The notes under the pieces are model-generated. The model saw only the letters and a program-made list of their open reading frames with translations, searched no databases and was not told the DNA's origin. A program made the translations under genes and the position numbers. This document shows, piece after piece, positions 47,701-59,641 of a stretch of DNA of 64,000 nucleotides. The DNA comes from Kingdonia uniflora (lineage: Eukaryota; Streptophyta; Magnoliopsida; Ranunculales; Circaeasteraceae). The stretch spans positions 1-64,000 of the forward strand of contig JACGCM010001161.1 in the NCBI GenBank assembly GCA_014058105.1, in the 5' to 3' direction. Every line of letters starts with the position of its first letter. Position 1 is the stretch's first letter.

Positions 47701-48826
47701 CACTCACTGACGCCGGATAACCACGAGAAAATGCTGACGCCTACTCTAGACACTAAATAAAGCAAACTCCAAAAATGGATGTTTCAGTTCTGACTTCTGG
47801 ACCTATTAGGGCTGTTGGTTCAAATTCTAGGCCTTCAACCCTCTAATGTGGATTGTGATCTTGGGATGGCTACCTATAATTGATGTAGTAATATCCGCTT
47901 AAAATTGAGTTTGGGGGATGGACTCTTACATCAGTGGGGGCGGTTAAAGTACGTGTTTAGTGTACTAGAAAACGTGTTAGATATAAGTACAATTGCAAGC
48001 CGCTACGAGTCTGGCTGCAGGCTCAAAAGGTCAACCTTTACCTGTCCAACCATTAGCTTCCTTCCGTCTGGACATTTGAGGGTTCAGTCTGTGTTTCTTG
48101 TTCACCAGCTGGACCAATCGCAAGTCATGGGTATTTCCTCTCTACTACTCTGCGGTTGTGTTACATGCAAAATTCTGAATATATTTAGGACCTGATGCAT
48201 TACATAGAGGCTATGGTCTATGGGGTTTCGCACTGGGAACTGTGTGCTATGGTATTACAATGTCGAGGCGAGGGATGGTTGTGTTTTTTTATATATGCAT
48301 GCATTACTTCTTTGCTACAATATTCTTTTTCAGTTTTCTGCTCGGAATATTATAGTGAATGTGAACCTGATGTGAAACTCTCTTAACAGGCGTGAAGAGG
48401 GAGAACAGAAGGAGGTTGAATTAATAGAGACGGTATGTATAAATCTTAAAATTCTCCTTTAGTAGGTCTTTAATTTGTAGGGTGAACTCCCAAATAATTC
48501 AATTTTAAAGTTTATTACCGAAAAATTGCAAACTTTTCCTAATGGTCAAAGATACTGCAATTTTCCACTTCCAATTATCATGTTTTGTGACAGTTTACAA
48601 TTTTCTTGGAACTTCTGATATGGACTTTTGTCCAATATAAATATGCTGTTAGGTTAAATTCTATCAATGAACTAAAAATATGTAATTTTTTATTGTGTTA
48701 ATTTATTAGGTTGAAGAACTACAAAGGGAACTGGAAGAAACCAAAAGAAAATGTGCTGAGCTTGCTTTGCACCTGGAATATCAAAGAAAACAGAAATTCG
48801 CGAAGATACAAACCGAAAAAGCTTAG
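29788..48826 (+). CDS. MORC: MORC-family GHKL ATPase
   Basis: Nuclear ATPase of the Microrchidia family; plant MORCs act in gene and transposon silencing, DNA methylation and immunity. Eighteen exons keep frame: 29788-30001, 30096-30170, 36962-36996, 37705-37783, 37863-37952, 38083-38158, 39943-40021, 40126-40254, 40499-40597, 41601-41702, 41795-41944, 43161-43253, 43948-43999, 44077-44188, 45212-45755, 46470-46558, 48390-48432, 48710-48826 (725 aa). GHKL motifs are intact: [10 protein letters not shown] (catalytic Glu about 100, Mg-binding Asn 104), DNGGGMDP (135-142) and [15 protein letters not shown] (from 165). The S5-like half includes [11 protein letters not shown] and [17 protein letters not shown]. 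The C-end ([20 protein letters not shown]) is a coiled coil, as in other MORCs. Exon 15 adds a 17-residue repeat array. The start is the first ATG; the upstream open frame lacks another. Intron 2 is 6.8 kb and holds a Copia element. The clade (MORC1/2, 4/7 or 6) is not fixed. Confidence 0.94.
30336..31262 (-). repeat. 3' LTR of Copia element 2
   Basis: Plus strand TGTTGGAAATA to AAACCCAACA, 927 bp. It carries about 200 bp (roughly 30725-30945) that is absent from the other LTR. Confidence 0.85.
31886..32338 (-). pseudogene. Copia 2 RNase H
   Basis: Copia RNase H with [44 protein letters not shown] and VDPLTK. The usual motif RTKHID is degraded. The link to RT (32339-32504) has stops. Confidence 0.85.
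32505..33549 (-). pseudogene. Copia 2 reverse transcriptase
   Basis: Two frames. 33001-33549 covers the N-terminal part ([49 protein letters not shown]). 32505-32981 covers [22 protein letters not shown] and the catalytic pair in [10 protein letters not shown] frameshift lies at about 33000. Confidence 0.88.
33560..34450 (-). pseudogene. Copia 2 integrase, heavily decayed
   Basis: Short pieces in several frames: [19 protein letters not shown] with a downstream CESCGQ (pre-integrase zinc site), [20 protein letters not shown] and YSPEMNG. The expected catalytic context is recognisable but broken by many stops. Confidence 0.72.
34457..35851 (-). pseudogene. Copia 2 gag and protease
   Basis: The start is near 35738 ([20 protein letters not shown]). 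After a stop-containing stretch a 358-residue frame (34457-35533) covers the gag core ([30 protein letters not shown]), a zinc knuckle [16 protein letters not shown] whose last Cys has become Gly, and the protease start [12 protein letters not shown], where the D-S-G triad reads D-S-T. A 45-base in-frame duplication repeats TEQDFIC-x-NYILNAL. Confidence 0.87.
35759..36475 (-). repeat. 5' LTR of Copia element 2
   Basis: Plus strand TGTTGATAATG to AAACCCAACA, 717 bp. The expected initiator-Met primer site is not recognisable beside it. Confidence 0.85.
38521..38760 (-). pseudogene. LINE C-terminal zinc-binding fragment in MORC intron 6
   Basis: On the minus strand [20 protein letters not shown] followed by [15 protein letters not shown] matches the reverse-transcriptase zinc-binding domain at the end of plant L1 ORF2 (C-x2-C ... 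HLLxHC ... W). The first Cys is just at the frame edge. No other LINE part is readable here. Confidence 0.75.
40998..41102 (+). mobile_element. Small tRNA-type SINE, copy B (MORC intron 9)
   Basis: A 105-bp insertion between two copies of AATGTGATAAGCTTC (40983-40997 and 41103-41117). It starts near GAGGCTTGGTCAGTTGG (A-box-like), contains GGGATCAATTC (perfect B-box fit) and ends in CAAAAAAA. Best-preserved member of the family. Confidence 0.82.
45022..45104 (-). mobile_element. Small tRNA-type SINE, copy C (MORC intron 14)
   Basis: An 83-bp insertion between two copies of CCTAGGCCTTT (45011-45021 and 45105-45115). On the minus strand it has CAGTTGGTAGGGCTAATGC, CCAAGAGGTCCTGGGATCAA and TCATCACAAGCAGCTTACC, matching copies A and B. 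Confidence 0.8.
45345..45680 (+). repeat. 51-bp coding tandem repeat in MORC exon 15
   Basis: About six units of 17 codons with consensus near [17 protein letters not shown]: for example [34 protein letters not shown] and [17 protein letters not shown]. It lies between the S5-like region and the C-terminal coiled coil. Frame is kept, and units decay toward the 3' side. Confidence 0.88.
46776..47760 (-). repeat. LTR-like block in MORC intron 16
   Basis: It begins TGTTCTTGAAA and has the same arrangement as the Copia LTR at 10132 (TGTT start, paired AAAAACC words, CAATCCACTATA near 47008). No coding follows. I could not find a convincing right end or target duplication, so it may be a solo or partial LTR. 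Confidence 0.5.
47366..47559. repeat. Cluster of seven CTATTCGAATAG-type palindromes
   Basis: Copies start at 47366, 47386, 47427, 47478, 47499, 47528 and 47548; four are the perfect 12-bp palindrome and three differ in the first bases. Part of the cluster lies in a ~50-bp duplicated unit containing AAATCACGCTGAGGT. Confidence 0.85.
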
Positions 48827-49060
48827 TGAACTGTGAACAACTCTTATAGTACACAAAAAAATATCACTCTTTGTTAGACATTTAAAGATGTACATTTGAA
48901 ACTTTGAAGCATTGCTATAGGTAAGGGGAAATCTCAAAGCTAATTTTTGGAAGACGGAGTTAATACGGCTTTGGGTGATAATTGATGTAAATTTATTGCC
49001 ACCAATTTTATCCTTTTCGAGTAGTGACACCATTATGTACATAAATAAAATTCAGTTATG
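48827..49060 (+). other. MORC 3' flank with candidate poly(A) signal
   Basis: AATAAA at 49044-49049 lies about 220 bases after the stop codon. The stretch before it is presumed 3' UTR. Confidence 0.5.
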
Positions 49061-51734
49061 CTGGCAATTTATTTGGAAATTATAACATAATAATCTCCCT
49101 TCTTCATGGTATGATTCAGACAAATTCTGATCCCATCCTCACCCGCACGCTCTTTGGAATTCAGTCAGTACACACCAGAATGCATACAGAACTGTACAAC
49201 TATAAATTCCGCCCTATGCGTCTGTATTTTGAAGGGCAACCAGTGCCCAGAGTTAGATTTCCATTAGGGCTATTGCGTCCAGAGTTGTATCTGATATTTG
49301 ACGATGATTAATCTTTTTCCTGCAAAAATGTGGAAAAAAAAAAAACTAAGAAAATGAAAAGATAGAACAACTTCATCAGAAAAGACATTTATAGAGTTCA
49401 TGATTCTGGGAGCTGATGGTTTTGCGCACTATATGACAACAAGTATTTGTTCTTTTGGCATTTGAAAGAGAATCTCATTCATGCCCCTGTTAAAGTTGGC
49501 ATCATCAAAAGCGTAAAACATGGTACATCTATCCGATTAACGACTTATTTTTTCGTGTTATTAATCGTGATCCATCAAAAAGAAGATGAATCCAAGTTCC
49601 CTCACAAACTCACAAAGTTTATGTTTTTCTTAGGTGGGGGGGTCATTATAAAAACATGTCCAATCATAAAACATAAGCCAAATGTTCCTAACAAGTAGTA
49701 GTAGTATAGGAGTTAGGGTTTGTTAACGAATCAATCAGTCCCCAGCCCCATTGGACAAGACTAACTTCTACTTGCTCATATTTTTTTATAGGCAATAATC
49801 CAATATTTCTCACAAAAAATCAGTCATTGTTTGGTTTGATTTTAAGAGTCCTAAGATGTTTGTCTTGCTTTTTACTCCACAGAGGAGTTGTTTAACTATG
49901 AGTTTCAGATATTATTTGTAGCTTTAGGTTACTATGAAAGCAAAAGGGAGTCTAGGCACATGGAGGTCTGACCTTTATTACTCATACATATAGTGACAAA
50001 TTAATGATCTAAAAATTAATCGCAATTATAATTAGGTACTCGAAAAACATGGTTGTCTCCCGTTCTGCAGACGTGCATCGTTCTAGCGAAGCAAAATCAT
50101 TTAGGATATCCAAATGAAAATGTTACTGATATATTCCTCCATGAAAATGTGTTTCTTTGGATAACTTTACTTCGGGAGTTATGATCATTAGTGCAAGTAT
50201 GATTGATTTGAAGGAATACACAAATTGATAGATAAGAGATCGATCTAATCTACACGTAAACGATATTTTATGCCCGTTGACTGTAAAAATGTATGGCCCA
50301 TAACTCAGCGATGATGCGATGCAAAAATTGAGACGGCGGAAAGATAAGTGTGAGTGAATCCAATGAATGTGTAAACTTAGGTATTGGACAAACCTAGTAC
50401 TGCAGCTAAACCTAACATCCTTTTTCTTCCCTGGGTAAGATATTGATGTGCATTTTAATGAAAATCTTCTTACACTAATCTATTCAACCTCAGTTTGATT
50501 ACAAAGGGGATCGCCGAATGAGGTTCTGTCGAGCTCTCCAACAAGAAACATTCAGCATGTGAATCAAATTGTCGCTAGACTAATATATTGATATACGTGA
50601 CTTAATGTGCACTATATATCCATCATTACACGCCTAATTTCTGCAAAATACAGTATCAAAATATTTAGAGCCTTGTCTGAGTGCTAAATAGTATTGATTA
50701 AGGTTGTGTAATTAATAATTAGCAAAACATGATTGTTGCCATGTTACTATCAAATAAAATCGGGACCCAATAAAAAAACAGTAAAAGGAGTGCCTTCAGA
50801 TTCCCATACATGGAGCACCACATTAACAATAGTGAAAGCTACATTATTGATATATATAAAAAAGCGAAATTCCAAGATTTTGTTAGTGTTAGTCTCACAT
50901 CTAATTAAAAAAATTGCAAAATATTGTATTTGTAGGTCCCTTTTAAAATCGAGATAAATATGCGACCCCAGTTTGATAAGCCAATTGCATTTTAAAGACA
51001 AATGCAAGTTTATAACGTGCCAATTATTCAACGATTTGACAATTCCGTAACATTAGTTACAGGATAAGCTAAGCTTTCCTCTCATACATGAATCAACTTG
51101 CCAACCATAACTTTCCCCGTAGAAAATTGTTATTGATAGCAATTAGCATTAGTAGAACCACTCTACTTCAAGTAGAACCACTCTACTCGAAGCGTTTAGC
51201 TCTAAGAAAATAGCTCCTAGCACAAAATCAAAGGCTTATTATTATTGTGTGTGTGTGTGAAGTTGGTGTTGAGTAGTTGTGGTGCATGTGAGTTAAGAAT
51301 GAATGATAGATTTAGTTAACATTGGGATTTGTAGCATGGCTGATCTTTCTCTCCCCAGAATGGTAAAGAGAGACAGATAGAAGAATAGAAGAGTAGTAAA
51401 AAAGAAGAGAGTCAACCACTGGAGAAGGAAGGAAGGGGCAAACACTGGGCTCAAGAATCAGCAAAAGACAACCACAACAAAACACAATTATTGGGAACCG
51501 CACACTCCCCACACCCCACAACACACCAAATCTTACTCTCAATTCTACTTTTTTCATTTTATATTGTAGTCATTGCATAGTTTATTAATTGTAAAATGCC
51601 CCTCATCTGTTTCAATTACAAAAGCCCCAAACAACATTTTCTTTCCACTCTCAGCTAAAATCAGCATTTCCCACATTATGCAGTCGCACCTTTGCTGGTA
51701 TTACTGCAATTTTTTATGGACCAGTCATTTGGTA

Positions 51735-51790
51735 CTTGGTCAAGAGGTTTTGGAACCATTCCTATCACAAACAACTTATCTTTCAAGGTG
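51735..51790 (+). mobile_element. Diverged fragment of the small SINE
   Basis: TCAAGAGGTTTTGGAACCATTCCTATCACAAACAACTTATCTTTCAAG aligns in order with the B-box half and tail of copies A-C but with many changes. No target duplication was found. Confidence 0.4.
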
Positions 51791-52388
51791 TGTGTCTATA
51801 TGAAACTTGGGGTCTCATTTTCCAAGCTATTGAAAAATAGGATGTTTTTCTAAATACATAAACTCAGAGGAGGTTACAGCAATTTCAAATTTATATTACT
51901 GTACTAATGTCAACCCCTGTAAGGACGTTGTGGATTTAATTTTGTTACATTAGTTTAAATCTCGAGGAAAGCAAAGACCTTACCAGTGAGGGAGAATGTA
52001 CGAAATACGATTATTTTATTCTTCTCCTCGATTTGGTCGCATAATTAGAAAAAAAAATGATTGATAATTATTTAATAATAATTAAATGTTGGCGAGAGAG
52101 AAAAAGCAGGGGTCACGAGCTGGTGTCAAATCCAAATACGGCGCATTGCAGGCTCACTTAATTGTAGGTACACAACAAAGGGACATTTTTGTCAACTCTT
52201 AAATTTCCTTATTTATTACTGACTCCACCTTTCATTTATTTTCTCATTACAACTGTTCTATCTATGAGTTTAAAGCATCTCCAACAGCCAACATTTTAGC
52301 ACTTTAAACTAGTTTATCATAGTGGGGATCAAAGCTAGAGAACCATGGATTATAGATGATAGTCGAGCTTTGAGAATAGGAGGTTATA

Positions 52389-52690
52389 TCTCAAAACCAA
52401 TTGGAAAATGAGAGAAGTAACCTATGTCATGGTGGAAGACTTTTGCTCAATGTAGGACCATATATCTCAGTAGACCCTCTCACTCTCACGTGTGACGTAA
52501 TTTTGAGCTCAACACGTGGACAAATATTTAGATGAAACTAAACACGTTGAGCCATTGAGAATATATGTAAAACGAAATGTTAGAACTCTCAAAACCAATT
52601 GGTGATGAAAGGAGTAGTCCTGTTATCTTGTTTTTCAAGGTGCAAGATTTGATTTGCCCAATGTGTGACTATATATCTTAACAGGGTAGA
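52389..52690. repeat. Two diverged ~100-bp units, 198 bp apart
   Basis: TCTCAAAACCAATTGG occurs at 52389 and 52587, and each copy is followed about 75 bases later by a CAATGT-x-GGAC/GTGAC-x-ATATATCT stretch. The origin is unknown; possibly part of a short non-coding retroelement. Confidence 0.5.
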
Positions 52691-53634
52691 TATGCAGACA
52701 TGGAGAGAATAAATTGGCAGGGGATAAGTGAAGAAATCAAATTGGTTACAAGAAGTTTAGTATGTGATATCTTTTCATTTTGCGTGGACGTATAGAGTAG
52801 ATTCCCTATGAGTGTTGATATTTTACATTTTTTAAACCATTTTCGGATTGGCAAAATATTTGGAAGATTGTTGTATTTTTCACTATGCATTTTAATTTAG
52901 AAATTCAAAATTTTAATTAGTCGATTTGAAACTTCAACATGCCTCTCTATAAACTCCAAATACACATCATCTCCTCGTAATGAAAATTTCTTCTACTTGT
53001 TTTTAGGGTTTTGATAGACTTTGTTATGAATTAAATAGAATACGAAATTTGATGAAACAAACTTTAAAGGCCAATAGAGTCGTAAACACCATCTAGCAAA
53101 GCCATTGGTAGCATTCGAGCAAAAATAAATAAAATCAACAAGTGGGAAATACCTTTGCTTTTAGGTCAATAGCATCATAAACATTTTACGTCAAATTCAA
53201 GCCATTTAATTTGGTCGGGCTCTTCCCTACCCTAGTCAACATGTTTTGTTTCACGACTCAAAAAATTTAATTTTCTTTTTCCTAAAACTATTTAGTCCCC
53301 ACTATACATCACCGATATAACCCTCCCTTGACAACTCCCAAAAGGTGTGAGGTTTTATCTTAACAATTATAGTAACAATATAAACTGATGTGGAACTAAA
53401 CTACTGGTGCAACTAATATACCAAACTGAACCGAAACCACTACAGAAAATAGTTTTGGTTTTATATTTTTTAAAACCGAAAAATATCATTTTTATACAGT
53501 TGATTTTGGTATGATAGTCTTAAAAAACAGAAATTACCATACTAAAATACAAAAATACGAAAACCATTCAACATGTAAACTTGGAAGTTGTAACTCACAA
53601 AAAGAAGTTATATGTTCATAAAATTTCTATTATC

Positions 53635-53668
53635 ATATTACCCAATAATTTTTATTATTGGGTAATAT
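53635..53668. repeat. Perfect 15-bp inverted repeat with 4-base loop
   Basis: ATATTACCCAATAAT and its exact complement ATTATTGGGTAATAT are separated by TTTT. It sits in an AT-rich stretch rich in ACCGAAA/TTTTGGT words (53380-53900) that may be a MITE. Confidence 0.8.
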
Positions 53669-54110
53669 CTTAATGATATATTACTTTATAGCAAATCTTT
53701 ATAATTTGGAAGCACTTCATAAACTTCTCTCTCTGGAAAGATGTTATAGTATAATGAGATTATACCAAAACTACAATAGTTGAATACTAGAAATATCTAA
53801 AACGTATATACCAATAACAAAATCAGAAAATATACCAAAAAGTTACTGAAACCAAAATATACCAAAAAACTGACTATGCTGCTTGAATAAAAACATGAGA
53901 CACATTGGAAAAAAATATTGGGCATTAAAAGTAAAACAAGTAGTAATGGACAAGCTAATCACACACAATAGGGACATTCGTTAATAAATCCAAGAATAAG
54001 TAAAAGCCAAAGTTGGAGATAAAGAAGTAGATCTTCAGTGCAAGGACGAATAACCCAAAAAAGCAGAAACAAATTTAATCAAGATGATGATCAAGCTTAA
54101 TTAGCAAAAC

Positions 54111-54599
54111 CACTGCTTAAAACTTCAAATCAACCAAGAGAGAGAGAGAGATAATAACTATCTAGTTCTAGTTGTAGTTGTAGCTCTAGATAGAGAGAGA
54201 GAGGGAGTGAGTAGGATTGTCTCTGTTGCTGTCTTAAATTGAGGTTGCAGAGAGGGAGGGGCGCTGTTGTTTCCATGGCGGCGTTGCAGACTCTGAAGCT
54301 GTAATTCCGTGTCTTTAATGCCCTCAAAAGGAACCTTCAACAACACCTCTCTCTCTCTCAAACAAGGAAAGCTGCAAATCTTTTGCCCAAAAACCCCATC
54401 TTTACTACTTCACTGAGACCTCATCTACCAAAATCTTTTTCTTTTTGAGTTTTTGTAGCAAATCCCACAGTGGCTAACCCAATTCAATCATACCCATCTC
54501 TCAAAACTCAATCTTTTTTGATATTATTATGGATTACCCCTCTCAATTGTTGATACAATATCTATCATTGGGTACTAGTAATTATTGTGGTTTGAAACT
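54111..54599 (+). promoter_or_regulatory. SRS gene leader/promoter with GA and CT tracts
   Basis: Short GA tracts near 54138-54150 and 54192-54202 and a CT tract near 54346-54358 precede the gene, a composition common in plant 5' UTRs. The transcription start cannot be fixed. Minus-strand ORFs here come from these tracts. Confidence 0.45.
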
Positions 54600-55813
54600 A
54601 TGGCTGGGTTCTCACTAGGTGGAGGAGGAGGAGGTGGAGGAAGAGGAGGAGGAGGGAATCAACAACATCCACCAACTGAAATCCCACCTGAAAATCTTTA
54701 CCTTTATAGTAGAAATAATGAAGATATCTCAAGTTATCACAAGAGTTTAGAACTATGGCAACAAACACAACATCTCAACAGACAACAACAACAGCAAATC
54801 TATTCTGCTGCAGGGTTAGTGGGTGGTACTAGTGGTGGTGGTGGTGGTGGTACTTCTAGTAGGAGTTCAGATGGAGGTGGAGGAGGTAGTGGTAGTGGTA
54901 CTATAAGTTGTCATGATTGTGGGAATCAAGCAAAGAAGGATTGTGTGCATATGAGATGTAGGACTTGTTGTAAGAGTAGAGGGTATCAGTGCCAAACTCA
55001 TGTTAAGAGCACTTGGGTTCCTGCTTCTAGGAGACGTGAGAGACAACAACAACAACAGATTACCTCTTCTTCTCAACATCAACAGCAACAACAACATATG
55101 AGACCAGAAACTAGTACTGTTAAGAGACCTAGAGAGAGTTCTAGCTCTCTTGCTCGTCTCCCCACTACCACTTCAGGTATAAAGTTGTCATCTTACATAG
55201 GTTGCTTGTGAGAAGAGATGAAAACAAAGAATACCCATTGTCAAACAAAACAGCTTTTTCTTTTTCTTCTTTCTTTCACACTGTTATAGTAAGTAAAGGT
55301 GACAAATCAGACATCAAAACTGATTCCTCTCTAAAAAATATGTTTTTTTTGTTTTATTTTGAGCTCTAATACTAATACTAATTCTTGTTGTTGTTGTATG
55401 TTTGATTGTTATTAGGGTTAGAACTGAGCAACTTTCCAGCAGAAGTAAGTTCCCCAGCAGTGTTTCGATGCGTTAGAGTAATAGCGATGGACGAAGGAGA
55501 AGAGCAGTTTGCATATCAAACTGCTGTGAACATTGGGGGACATGTATTCAAGGGTATTCTTTATGATCAAGGTCCTTCAGATCAAGGGCATGTATTTGGT
55601 GGCGAAACCTCGTCTGCTGGTGTTGGTAGAGGCAATTTAGGGTCAAGTGGTGGTGGTGCATCTAGTAGTGGTGGTGGGGGTGGTGGAAATAATCCAAACA
55701 CAAATACTATAACTAGTACTGCAGCTGCAATACTTGATCCTTCATCTATGTACCCAACTCCTCTCAATGCTTTTGTAGCCGGTACGCAATTCTTCCCACA
55801 TCCTAGATCTTAG
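54600..55813 (+). CDS. SRS: SHI-related sequence (SRS/STY) zinc-finger transcription factor
   Basis: Two exons, 54600-55176 and 55416-55813, give 324 residues with a GT-AG intron. Residues about 104-134 form the RING-like SRS zinc finger ([20 protein letters not shown], then CKSRGYQC and H in [10 protein letters not shown]). Exon 2 encodes the family's second conserved block with IGGH at about 232-235 ([16 protein letters not shown]). The Met-Ala-Gly-Phe start with [13 protein letters not shown] resembles SHI/STY-type members. Glycine runs near residues 6-18, 83-100 and in exon 2, and glutamine runs, come from GGT/GGA and CAA repeats. SRS factors activate auxin biosynthesis (YUCCA) genes and control gynoecium and root development; that role is inferred from family. 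I chose the ATG at 54600 because the upstream extension has no ATG. Confidence 0.94.
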
Positions 55814-58800
55814 AAGCATAACTCTAGTTATGAAATATTCCAATTTTCTCTCTTTCTCTCATTAGATTTAATCTGCAATTTTTAATTTTTTTTAATTTCT
55901 AGATATGAACAATGAGAAAGAAATTAATTGATGATCAAATCTTGTGGTTTTTTTTCAAGTGTTTGTTGTTGGGGTTGTGTAGGGTATACTGTTTGTGTCA
56001 GTGTGGATTACAACTTAGCACTATTTGTAGTTTATGTTATAGTTAAGTGTTATATATATATATACTTCTCTACTTGAGTTGAATTTGGTTTTGCTTTTGT
56101 GGTTGTGTTTGCACTCCCAAGTTCCCCCCTTTTTTCCAGTTTACCCGTTTGCTTGCCGGTTGGAAATGGGACTAAATCTCTTGAGTGTTTGATTGGATAA
56201 ACAGCAATATCTTTGTATTTTTTTAGTCTTCTCTCTCTTCCCCTCTTAAGTCTTAACACACACATACATCACATGTATGTTGATGATCATGATCAGTTTC
56301 TAAAAGAGGGCATGCATAGATAAAGGCTTTGATATGATTTCAGCCCATATTTGTTAATAGTAGGAAATGTTGCTGATTTGATGGTGTTATTTGATGATGA
56401 TCTGCAAGTTTGTGTTGTGTGGGTGAGATGATAGAGCAAGTCTTCTCATACTTTCTGAAAATTGTTTCCTGTAGAGAGAATAGTAAGATGGAGTGTCTTC
56501 CTTTCATTTAGAATCCATATTGCATGATGATACTTTCTTGTATTCTCATTCTATCTTGGGGTTGATAATGGGGATTGTGTCCCTACACACATTTCCCCTA
56601 AATTAGGGTTTGTTATGGATTTTTGCTAAATTAGGATTATTTTCTACAAAGTACTGTATAATATTGTAAACCTTGTGGTGACTGAGTAATATTGGCAATG
56701 TTAAGAGGCATATATATGCATTTGAAATCAACACAATTGTGAATTGTGGAAATAGGGACAATTAAACAAAGTATTATAACTCAAAATCCAACCAATTTAT
56801 GGTTGAAAGGGGAAAGGTTTCGAAGAATATAAGTCATTTTTATCGTTGTTATAACCTTGAGGGATAGTGTTCTAGTTCAAGAAATTTACATATAATACTG
56901 GAGAATGCCGATGAAGTCCTGTAAAACAATGTTCCTATTGTTCAAGGCTTAATCGTGAACATAAGATTGAAACATTTTCTTACATTTATTATGAATTAAA
57001 TCCAAAAGAAGAAATCGGATGCATACCTTTGATATAGACATTAGCATCAGAAGTTGGAATGTGATAATGTCACCTTTTGTAAACTAAAATACTAGAATTA
57101 TAAAGATGATATATTCTTGTGTTTATATATGTAAGAAAAAAGAAGCCTGCAGGTTTTGTTTACTTAGAATAAACACTGCAGAAAAAATATATATACATTT
57201 TACGATTATGAGTAGTATAATTACACAATGCATCAAGAGAGGAATGAAACATCTTGTACATTTACAATTTACAATTATAAGCAGTATGAATTTCTGCAGT
57301 GTTTTTTTCTTTAATGCATGTAAGGGTCAAAAGCTTGCAGAGAATCTGGATTCTCCCAGAGGATGAACTTTTTCTTTGGTAGGTTCCCAGAGGGTGAACA
57401 AAGGTTTTTGGTATTTGATTTCATAAGACGATCTTTTCTAGTTAAGCAGGTTTTTGCCATTGATTGTTCTATCCGGATGAGTAATCATTTAGTCCTTCTT
57501 TAGGGCTTTGATTTTTTTTGCCTTGGAGTCATAACTTTAATTCCCAGATGTATTTTGGAGTACCATATTCATGATTATTACTGCGATATATTAGAGGACA
57601 GAGGACATTATTTTATGTACTGCACAATGTTTTTACCTTGCTGTCAGTATCATCTAAAGCATAGATATAATTTCCTTGCTATACCACTGTGTTTATGTTG
57701 CTCATTTTGAATTATTTACTTGCGATGTATCATTTGTCTCAATAATGATATTTAGGCTTTAGTGCTTTGGCGTAATATAAATTCACGGTATATATAACAC
57801 ATCTAGAAAGTACCACATACATGTTAGGGGTGAAGCCATGTATGGAATAAAAGATATTCCACCGTTGTATGATTGTTTGCTTGTTTATGTTTCATTTTCC
57901 AATACTGAAAAGCAAGTTAATGTGCATGATCACATCTGGTTGCGAATTCAATAGTTCTCAACAAAAAAAAAATGCAGTAATAATACTTATAATCCATGAG
58001 GGTATATCTAGCTATAGTAACGCCTTCACAGCAAAAATTATGGATTTTGATCCATGGTCTTGAGTTCTACAATGCATTTTCAAGTTAATATTGAGAGATT
58101 ACTGGTTGATGGTTACCTCGTGGAATCGTTTCTTAATGGGAATTTGTTTAGTAGCCCATTGTTTGAATTCTAGGGTTTAGTAGCCCATTTAGAGTGGGGC
58201 GATTCACAGTTCTAGTAGGGTCCCTGAAAGTGTGTAGATTGAGTACTACTTTAGCCGTTGAAGGTTCAATACATCTTTTGTAATGTACGTACATTCATAC
58301 AGTTGTAATTTACGCTAGTACTGTCTGTATCCTAAGATTTCAGCTGTACTATTGCCTTGCCTTGCCTTGCCTTTGAGAATGTGATCTATCATTCTATTGT
58401 TTTCTTCTAAGATTTAATTTGGCTTCTATCAAATAATATGATACGCATGCGTTTCGCATTGGTCCCCCCAGAATTGTGCTACTTAAGTCCATTTCAGCCG
58501 CTCGTAGGAATGTAACCATCCGATATCCAGAACGATGTACATCAGTCTCCAACTATGCCATCCAAAAATGGATATAGGTAACTAAGAGTGGAGCATTTAC
58601 CATTTGAAATCGCTACAGTAAATCCGTATTTCAACATTAAGTAAACCATAGTGTCCGATAATCCACAGGAGTATGCATCTCTTATTCTACATCCAAGGAT
58701 TCCAAGCTATTATCTTTGCATCATGCATGAATTTCTTTTGTTTGGTAGCACAAAAATGTTTACCAATAGTTTGTAAGAACAACATGACGACAATATGTAA

Positions 58801-59010
58801 AACCTTCACAACATGTGTGACTTCAAAGCTCTTCTTCCTTACTGAATCCATTTGATAAAAGATATGCGAAAAGCGCAACCAGCCTCTTGAATCATATAGC
58901 AATCACTGATCCTTACCTACACATGAAAAGTAAAAATTGATGAAGGAACATTAATTTCATGAAATATTAATATCAGCATACCAACATATGGAAACGAGGA
59001 CTATACTTAT
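55814..59010. other. Intergenic DNA right of the SRS gene
   Basis: The first few hundred bases are presumably the SRS 3' UTR. The rest is AT-rich with no supported gene, RNA or transposon; a four-unit TTGCC/CTTGC repeat lies near 58352-58372. Confidence 0.5.
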
Positions 59011-59569
59011 TGTAGTGGGCTTATTCCGTATCTTGGACTTATGCTTCATCTTCGACCATTATACGACCACTCGACCTCATCAACAGACACGTGGCATAGT
59101 GTATATTACATTACAGTTACAGAGTTCTAATCATCACTCTCGACCTCTACATCAACAATTCGAGCCAACAAACGCACAGTCATCAATGAAGCCGTTGCAA
59201 AACGGCAAAGATCAGAACGTTATACAATCAGATTATCAAATATATATTGTAACGTCCATCATTAATGATAATAATGGTCGACAAACGGTCATATTATAAG
59301 ACCTTTAAATAAGACCAGAGAATTCCATATGAAGGACGGAAGAATACTCACTCAACACTCCATATAGAACTTTTCATAGCATCCTTTGTAATAGCTAGTA
59401 GCTATCAATACCATCTCTTTTTCTAAATCCTCAAAAGAGGTCGTGGATTTTTACCTATTCAAAAGTTTTCCACGCTGAACTTTGTATTAGTTATTACTTA
59501 TCGTTCGTTATTGTTCTTACCATCTTTGGTGTAAAGATTAAGTTCGGATCACGAAATTAGGCTATTACA
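59011..59569 (+). repeat. 5' LTR of Gypsy element 2 (559 bp)
   Basis: It begins TGTAGTGG and ends GGCTATTACA, two bases from the primer-binding site TTGGCACCGTCTGTG. The start is inferred from the TG and its likeness to the TGTAGT start of element 1; no second LTR is available to prove it. Confidence 0.65.
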
Positions 59570-59570
59570 T

Positions 59571-59588
59571 TTGGCACCGTCTGTGAGA
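59571..59588 (+). other. Primer-binding site of Gypsy element 2
   Basis: TTGGCACCGTCTGTGAGA, similar to the site of element 1 (one G/A difference in the first 12 bases). Confidence 0.75.
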
Positions 59589-59641
59589 ATGTAGTTCTCA
59601 AACTTATTGTTTCATAAAATAGCTGATTATCTCTCTACGAC

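Larger units (their letters stand above)
49061..54110. other. Intergenic DNA between MORC and the SRS gene
   Basis: No gene is supported in this 5 kb. It contains a diverged SINE-like copy near 51735-51790, a short 21-bp repeat (AGTAGAACCACTCTACT at about 51151 and 51172), a TG microsatellite near 51245-51260, a paired motif at 52389/52587 and a hairpin at 53635. The right half presumably includes distal SRS regulatory DNA. Confidence 0.5.

Noticed and set aside
54867..55097. Minus-strand ORF opposite the SRS gene
   Set aside because: Shadow of the Gly/Gln-rich SRS exon.
58988..59299. Open frame near Gypsy 2
   Set aside because: It spans the LTR start, so it is not a gene.
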